Below are positions 58,451 through 64,000 of a stretch of DNA of 64,000 nucleotides, piece after piece. The DNA lies in the NCBI GenBank assembly GCA_954871525.1, contig OX940870.1, positions 15,097,501-15,161,500 of the forward strand, given 5' to 3'. Position 1 is the stretch's first letter. Each line of letters opens with the position of its first letter. The position numbers were made by a program, and so were the translations under genes. Below the pieces are notes generated by a model. It searched no databases. It was not told where the DNA came from and saw only the letters and a program-made list of their open reading frames with translations. The DNA is from Parietaria judaica (Eukaryota; Streptophyta; Magnoliopsida; Rosales; Urticaceae).

Positions 58451-61400
58451 ATGTCTCGAAGAAGCGGCGGTAGTTCCGGGGGTCGAAGGGCGGCCAGGAA
58501 TTTGCAACCCCAATTTCTACAAGGGGGAACATCGGATACTTGTCCCGACGACTACATTCCCGTTAGGCTGCCGGCAGAAATATTCCCTTCCCCTCACAAT
58601 CCAGATTATCCCGACGATACAGTACGGTCTCTAAGACCTAGTCTAGTCCGGGCGGTGGCCCAGCACCACGCCAATCCCGACCGTGTGCCCCAAGAGTTGG
58701 TCGACGCGGTGGCTCAATGTAGGGGGGGAAACAACGATCCTTTTTTCAATCTCATGTTACGGGAAGGTGCCGAATACGGAGCTCAAGGTCCCGAAGGTGC
58801 CGATCCCGACGAACCTCAAGGTCCCGAAGATGCCGATCCCGACCAAACTCAACGTCCCGACGATGCCGATCCCGACGACTATCAAACGCCGCCCTCGATC
58901 CGTGGTTCAAATATCGGGGTGTACAACCGCGGTTCTCCTCAACCTTCCAATCAAGATAGCGGTGAAGCCTCCGTTGCCCGTCCTCGACGAAGTCGACGTC
59001 CTTCTACCGGGTAATAACCTTTAATCCTTTTTTTATTTAATTAATTATTAATTTTTTATTAATTAATAAGTTAGTACTTAATAATAAATAATAATTAATA
59101 ATTAATAAGTAATAAATAATAATTAAAAAAAATAATTGAAAAAAAATAATTAATTTTTAATAATTAATAATTATTAAATAATAATCACTTGAAAGTCTTA
59201 GTATGCTCTGTGGTTGCGGTTCCGACTGATCTTCCACATCAGAAACGATTTTCTTGAGATTTAATTATCATTTAATCATATTATCTTAATTAATTAATTT
59301 CGTTTAATTTTTTTTACGATAAATATTATAGTTTAATTACCTTTTAGTTTAATTAATTAATTTGTCACGTCTCTTGAAAGTCTTAGTATGCTCTGTGGTT
59401 GCGGTTCCGACTGATCTTCCACATCAGAAACGATTTTCTTGATATTTAATAAGTTAACGGGATTAAAAATGGTAATTTGTATGTGTGGTGATTATTATAA
59501 AGTTCTTAATGGAATACGGTGTCTTAGAAAGATTGGTTTTTAAATAAGGTTTGCTTTGCAATCTCCTCCAAGCTAGCCTGGGAACCTCGGGGAGTTCTGT
59601 CTAGAAAAGCTTGGGCCTAAAGCGAGATCATAGCATCCTTTCCAGTCGATCTGGCCGTGGAACCTCGGGGAGTTCCGTCAAAAAGAGCTTGATAATGATT
59701 TCCACACATAGAAAATACCATTTTTAATTTCGTTAACTCTTTTAATTAACTATATGAAATTTAATTAATTAATAGGATTAATATTAATATTTAACCCATG
59801 TAAAATTAATACCCATTTTTATTTTGTTAACCTTTTTTCTCCCGTATATTTTTAATAGGGAAAGTCCTCCTGCCTTGTTGTGGGGACGACCAAACAAAGC
59901 GAAGGTGTGGGATTATTTTCACGAGGAACGACGGGTGGAGAACGGTGTTCGAATCAAGATCGCCACGTGCAAGAAGTGCCATGAAACCCTCGATGCGTTG
60001 GGGGACAAAGGAACCGGCTACTTGACGCGACATAAGAAAGCGTGCTACGGAGACGGTAACGAGGTAAACACAGCACAGGTAAGTGCTCTTACCACCGAAA
60101 ATTTACGGAAATGGACCCTCGAGTGGTTACTGTCTACGGGCGCACCGATGAGTTTGGTGGAAAACCCTGCGCATACACAATATATGCAAAGGGTTAATCC
60201 GTCTTACGAACAGTTTTCCCGTACGACGTATACCAGGGACATGGAAAATGCTTACAAAATGCAAAAAAATTATTTGGTCGATTTTTTCAAAATGTCCAAC
60301 ATTAACGTTGCTTTTACCACCGACTTGTGGAGCGGTCCGAGTCTTAACGACTATTTGAGTCTGACCGCCCATTACGTCGACGAGAATTGGGATCCATGTC
60401 AAAAACTTTTAAACATGTCACCATTCGAGTGTCGCCATACCGGCAAAAACATTTCCGATAAATTAATAGAATTATTCAATGATTGGGGTTTGCAAAATCG
60501 TATCATTTCTATTACGTTAGACAATGCCGCAAACAATAACGCCGCTATTACTATCTTAGAAAATAGTTTGCCCGGTTCTCCTTTTCGTAATATTTTACAT
60601 CAAAAATGTGCTTGTCACATCATTAATTTAATTGCTAGAACGGGGGAACGAAATATTTCAGGGCACGTTGACAAAATACGCGGCGTTGTCGATTGGATCC
60701 GGCATTCTCAAACCGTTGTTAGGTGGAGACGATTTTGTAAAGAGCACAATCATAAAGCTAATAAGTTTGGTTTAGACAACAATACACGATGGAACTCTAC
60801 ATATCTAATGCTTTCAGTTGTTTGTAGACAGAGATTACCATTAAGCGCTTTCCTCCTCACCGAACTAGAGGCCTCGGAGCGGATCACGGAGGCAGAATGG
60901 GAAATGGCCCAGAAATTCACCCAATTCCTTAAACCCTTTTACGCTGTTACTTTAAATTTTTCAAACCAAAGACAACCTTCCTTGAATCATGGTCTTTCGG
61001 GTCTTTACGAAATTACAAACACTTTTTCTGAATTCGCAAATGACCCTGTTATTTCGCCCATGATTGAGGGAATGGTTGCAAAATTCAAAAGTTATTGGGA
61101 TCCACCCCCTTTTTCGTATTGTTTCGGTGCTATCTTGGATCCCCGTATTATGTTTACATTCGGGCCGTTGATGTTAGCAATCGGGATAAACCTAGGGGTG
61201 GATTACACTGATTATATTAAGGTTGTTAATGAAGCTTTTTATGAACTTTACAGTGAATACGACCGGCGGTTCCCACAGTTCAACGTGGAGGCGGAGCAAA
61301 GGGCAGTTATGGAAAGCCCAACCAAGACCGGCCTAGCATTTGTCCGGAGACTGAAGCAAAGACTGGATCGCGGAGAAGCATCGGGATCCGGTACGCCACC

Positions 61401-61770
61401 GGCACGAGCGGAGGAAACGGACGGTGCCCCGCAAGAACTGAAGCGGTACTACGGCCTGCGGATCGACGAGGACTCCGTCGAGTTCGATGTGATTGGATGG
61501 TGGAAGAATCAACGGGAAAGATTCCCGATATTGGCGAGAATGGCGAGGGATATACTGTCCATCCCCATTTCCAGCGTTGCTTCGGAGAGCGCGTTCAGCT
61601 CGGCTCAGCATATAATCGACGACCGGAGGGCGTCAACAACTCCCACACACCTCGAGCAAGCGGTGGTGTTGAACGATTGGATGTTCCGCAACCCCACCAT
61701 CGCCCAACGGACCGAGCCAACCGACCTAGAGCTTATGACGCAAAGGTTTAACGACTGGTTCCCCGAGTGA
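58451..61770 (+). CDS. hAT transposase (intact)
   Basis: Cuts and reinserts the element at 57894-62353. Exon 1 is 58451-59010 and exon 2 is 59859-61770; the split Gly codon joins in frame to give 823 residues. Residues 1-186 form an N-terminal extension with three 11-residue acidic repeats (PDDADPD type, about 58790-58890). A BED-like zinc finger (Cys224, Cys227, His245, Cys249) follows VWDYFHEERR. The RNase H-like core shows AFTTDLWSGP and SITLDNAANNNA, with CACHIINLIARTG and TRWNSTYLML downstream. The C-terminal hAT dimerisation domain has WWKNQRERFPILARMARDIL, SSVASESAFSSA and LNDWMF. The 848-nt intron carries the structured element. I chose the ATG at 58451 as the first that keeps the long frame. 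Confidence 0.93.
59188..59265 (+). other. conserved intron block A, first copy
   Basis: 78 nt from CTTGAAAGTC to CTTGAGATTTAAT. It is nearly identical to 59373-59450 and to 7496-7573 in the other hAT copy. It lies in the transposase intron. Confidence 0.65.
59373..59450 (+). other. conserved intron block A, second copy
   Basis: A second copy of the 78-nt block, 185 bp after the first. Its left flank (TTTAATTAATTAATTTGTCACGT in part) matches the flank of the single copy in hAT copy 1, so the first copy is the added one. It ends three bases before the left arm of the large fold. Confidence 0.65.
59453..59737 (+). ncRNA. candidate structured intronic RNA in hAT copy 2
   Basis: Arms 59453-59507 and 59683-59737, 55 nt each, pair along most of their length (GTTAAC...AAGTTCTT with AAGAGCTT...GTTAAC, with G-U pairs). 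The inner hairpins match those of copy 1, including the twin loop motif GGAACCTCGGGGAGTTC (59581-59597 and 59659-59675). In the basal stem, two positions differ between copies on both strands so that pairing is kept. Same position in the intron as in copy 1. Function unknown. Confidence 0.55.
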
Positions 61771-62224
61771 CGCAATGTAAACGCCAATATGATGTGCTCT
61801 TTCCTCTCTTGGTTTTATGTCCCTAAGGAGGGTTTTACGAGAGAGGTTTTAGTGAGGCATCTTGTAATATTTACACTGAATATTTACAACTTCTTCCACC
61901 ATATTGTAATATTCACAATGAATAATACAACTTTTTTTTTAATATCTTGTTTTATCATATTTACTTATTTGTTTTAGAATTTTAATAATTATTAATATGG
62001 TATACGTACATACTTATTAACATATATTACAACTTAAAAATTAACTTATAATTTAAAATTAATAATATGTTACACAATAATAACATACTAAAATATTAAT
62101 TTTGAAATAAATAAAGTTTAAATAATAAGTTTACATAATTTAATACTTTAATTCGGATAAAAACTAATAAAATTAAACATTGGAAACAAAAAATAACTTT
62201 TGCCGCAGCCCTTTTTTTGGTCCT

Positions 62225-62340
62225 TCCTCGCTAAATCGCGACCACGTCGCGACGCATCGCGACCAGACACGCCGCGACGCATCGCGACCGGCCAATTCGC
62301 GATTTTGGCGACTTTAGTCGCGATCGGTCGCGATTGGCTC
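62225..62340. repeat. right TCGCGA subterminal array
   Basis: Seven copies of TCGCGA in about 115 bp just inside the right end, mirroring the left array. Confidence 0.7.
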
Positions 62341-62361
62341 GTGTGCAGCTCTATACCTAGC

Positions 62362-64000
62362 CGTAGTATAAGTATAAGTTGTATAACAATATGAGCAATA
62401 ATAAATAAATTTGCGATAAAAGTACCCCAAAGCATTTTTTGACATAGCATATTTCAAATTCTATTTTATTGAGTAAAAGTATTTTAAAAAAAAAAACCAA
62501 AAAATCTCTTCTTAAGTCTCAAATTTTATTTTTATCATCAACAAATTTTAAAAAAAAATTATGTGTTTTAAGTTTTAAATTTAGGAAAATTTACTTTTTT
62601 ATACCCTCAACTTTTATTTGTGGCAAAAACATACCTTTCAAGTTTCAAAAACAGTTAAAATATATACTTGGTGTATATGATTTGATAATTTTATCCTTTA
62701 TCTTCCTATTTATTTATTATATATTTAAATAATGTAAAAAATAAAACTCTAAACATAAAGATATTTTTGGGTGAAAAATATAAGTGGATAAAATATAATT
62801 ATTTTAAAAATTAATAATAAGGAGTAATTTTGAATTTTTTAAAATCATATAGATAAAAGAATATATGAATAGAAAGAAAATAGATTTCAGTGTATACTTA
62901 AGTTGTTTCTAAAATTTAAAAGTATATTTTTAATAAAAATGAATGTTGAGAAAATAAAAAAAAATATTTTAAAAATTTATTACGATAAGATAAAATATAA
63001 ATATAAAAAAATATTTTATAATAATTTTACCGTGATTATTTTTAATAAATAATGTTTAATACTTTTGTTGTAATTTGTAACTATCTTTAATAAATAAAGT
63101 TTTGTTTTTTGTTCATGATGACATAAGTAGGGCACTCTTATTTGTGTTGCTTTTGTGTGAACACTAGAATCAACCTCGTTCTTAATTCTTGTGCATTAAC
63201 TGTGAATCATCTCTTAAAACGCAGGGTCTATGTCATTGTCTTCTTGATGTTAGTGAACTCAACAAGTGTATGTAATGCACACAATATTAGCTTACATAAG
63301 CCTACTTGCTTAACACCTCTAAATTACATCATAATACAATATTATAGCCTTTTTACTCAACTGGGATTTTTTTTAAAAATCTAATTTTCATAGACAATAT
63401 TGTATAATTTGAGGAATTATAATAAAAAATACAAATAAAAAAGTGTACCCTAGTCTGAATGGTACGTCTTTCCCTGGAGCTTAGGGTCATTTATTACCTC
63501 GATATATGGACTCAATAATACTCCATAAATAACTTCACCTCCGATCTCTAACTATTCCTAATTTGCATACTGCAATTTGTTTTTTAATTTCTTGTCATTT
63601 TTCCCTTCTGTTTTGTGGTCTCTGTAAAAAATATAGTTTTGATATATGCTATAGGGCATAGGCATTAAATGTTAATAGATTGTTGGTGAAGGGAACCAAC
63701 TCTTTTTTCTTTTCTTTCTTTTCTTCTACTGAATCGATTCGAAGTAAGTTTATACTTTATTCCAGATAATAAAGAATATTTAATTAAAAAGTTATTGAAG
63801 AGATTCAAGATTTATATGAAATTTATTCTTAATGCTATATTGTAGCAACAAATGATTGTGTTCATAATTATATACCTTCCAACCGAAACTAAGGTTGCTT
63901 GTCTTGCCCAAACATTTATTTCACTGCATGTCTTTTAAGAGGTCTCGACTCTCGAGTTAGAAATTTAATGAGACATAAATTGCTTAATTATACATGTAAA
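62362..64000. other. AT-rich intergenic region
   Basis: Very AT-rich, with poly-A and poly-T runs. Frames at 62469 and 63142 are low-complexity or without domain. No RNA gene or transposon end recognised. Confidence 0.45.

Larger units (their letters stand above)
57894..62353 (+). mobile_element. hAT transposon, intact copy 2
   Basis: 4460 bp. Ends TAGAGCTGTGCACACGA and TCGTGTGCAGCTCTA are flanked by a perfect 8-bp TSD TACCTAGC (57886-57893 and 62354-62361). Both subterminal zones are crowded with TCGCGA (six on the left, seven on the right), likely transposase-binding sites. It carries one gene of two exons with an uninterrupted frame. By structure this copy could be autonomous. It is the relative of the damaged copy at 6705-10225. 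Confidence 0.95.

Noticed and set aside
59400..59440. Possible hammerhead ribozyme in intron block A (CTGAT...ATCAGAAAC)
   Set aside because: The obligatory CUGANGA core is not present, and CTGAT and ATCAG simply pair with each other.
62469..63384. Small frames in the AT-rich right end
   Set aside because: Phe/Ile/Lys-rich chance frames with no homology that I can recognise.
1..64000. CRISPR arrays, operons or bacterial genes
   Set aside because: The DNA is clearly plant nuclear: intron-rich plant genes and plant transposons, with no regularly spaced repeats.

Overview
The window is nuclear DNA of a flowering plant, almost certainly a eudicot. Three intron-containing genes of plant families sit in AT-rich, transposon-filled DNA. 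The species cannot be told from the sequence.

Layout. 1-13,054 is almost entirely transposon: two foldback elements with perfect 9-bp target-site duplications (TSDs) at 323-789 and 1057-1537, an AT-rich TIR element (1723-2456), a decayed PIF/Harbinger transposon with both of its genes (3043-6612), a damaged hAT transposon (6705-10225) and a small non-autonomous hAT (12309-13054). 13083-27908 is a second hAT family member of 14.8 kb. Its transposase is split by a 10.6-kb Ty1/copia retrotransposon (15044-25654) with 2.7-kb LTRs. 28070-29896 is a plastid-targeted one-TM protein matching MCD1 (chloroplast division-site placement), and the hAT ends only about 160 bp upstream of its ATG. 30427-31927 is a solo LTR and 32260-32916 another small hAT. 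33451-37935 (minus) is a complete P4-type phospholipid flippase of the ALA4-7 type in ten exons. 39338-40135 is a third 9-bp-TSD foldback element. 40-53 kb is AT-rich, with a hAT-type MITE, retroelement debris and tandem duplications. 53450-56314 (minus) is a NAC transcription factor resembling CUP-SHAPED COTYLEDON 3. 57894-62353 is a structurally intact hAT transposon with an open 823-residue transposase, the relative of the damaged copy at 6705-10225.

The three host genes are unrelated in function: chloroplast division, membrane lipid asymmetry, organ boundary specification. They do not form a cluster. The coherent system is the hAT family pair. Both copies carry, in the single transposase intron, a large inverted-repeat fold of about 290 nt with internal hairpins sharing one loop motif. 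Its basal stem is kept by paired changes between the copies. A second 78-nt conserved block lies just upstream and is duplicated in the intact copy. This conserved intronic structure is the most unusual thing in the window. I could not match it to an RNA class I know.

Limits: exon boundaries were read by eye from splice signals and frame. Family names rest on recognised motifs, not on searches.
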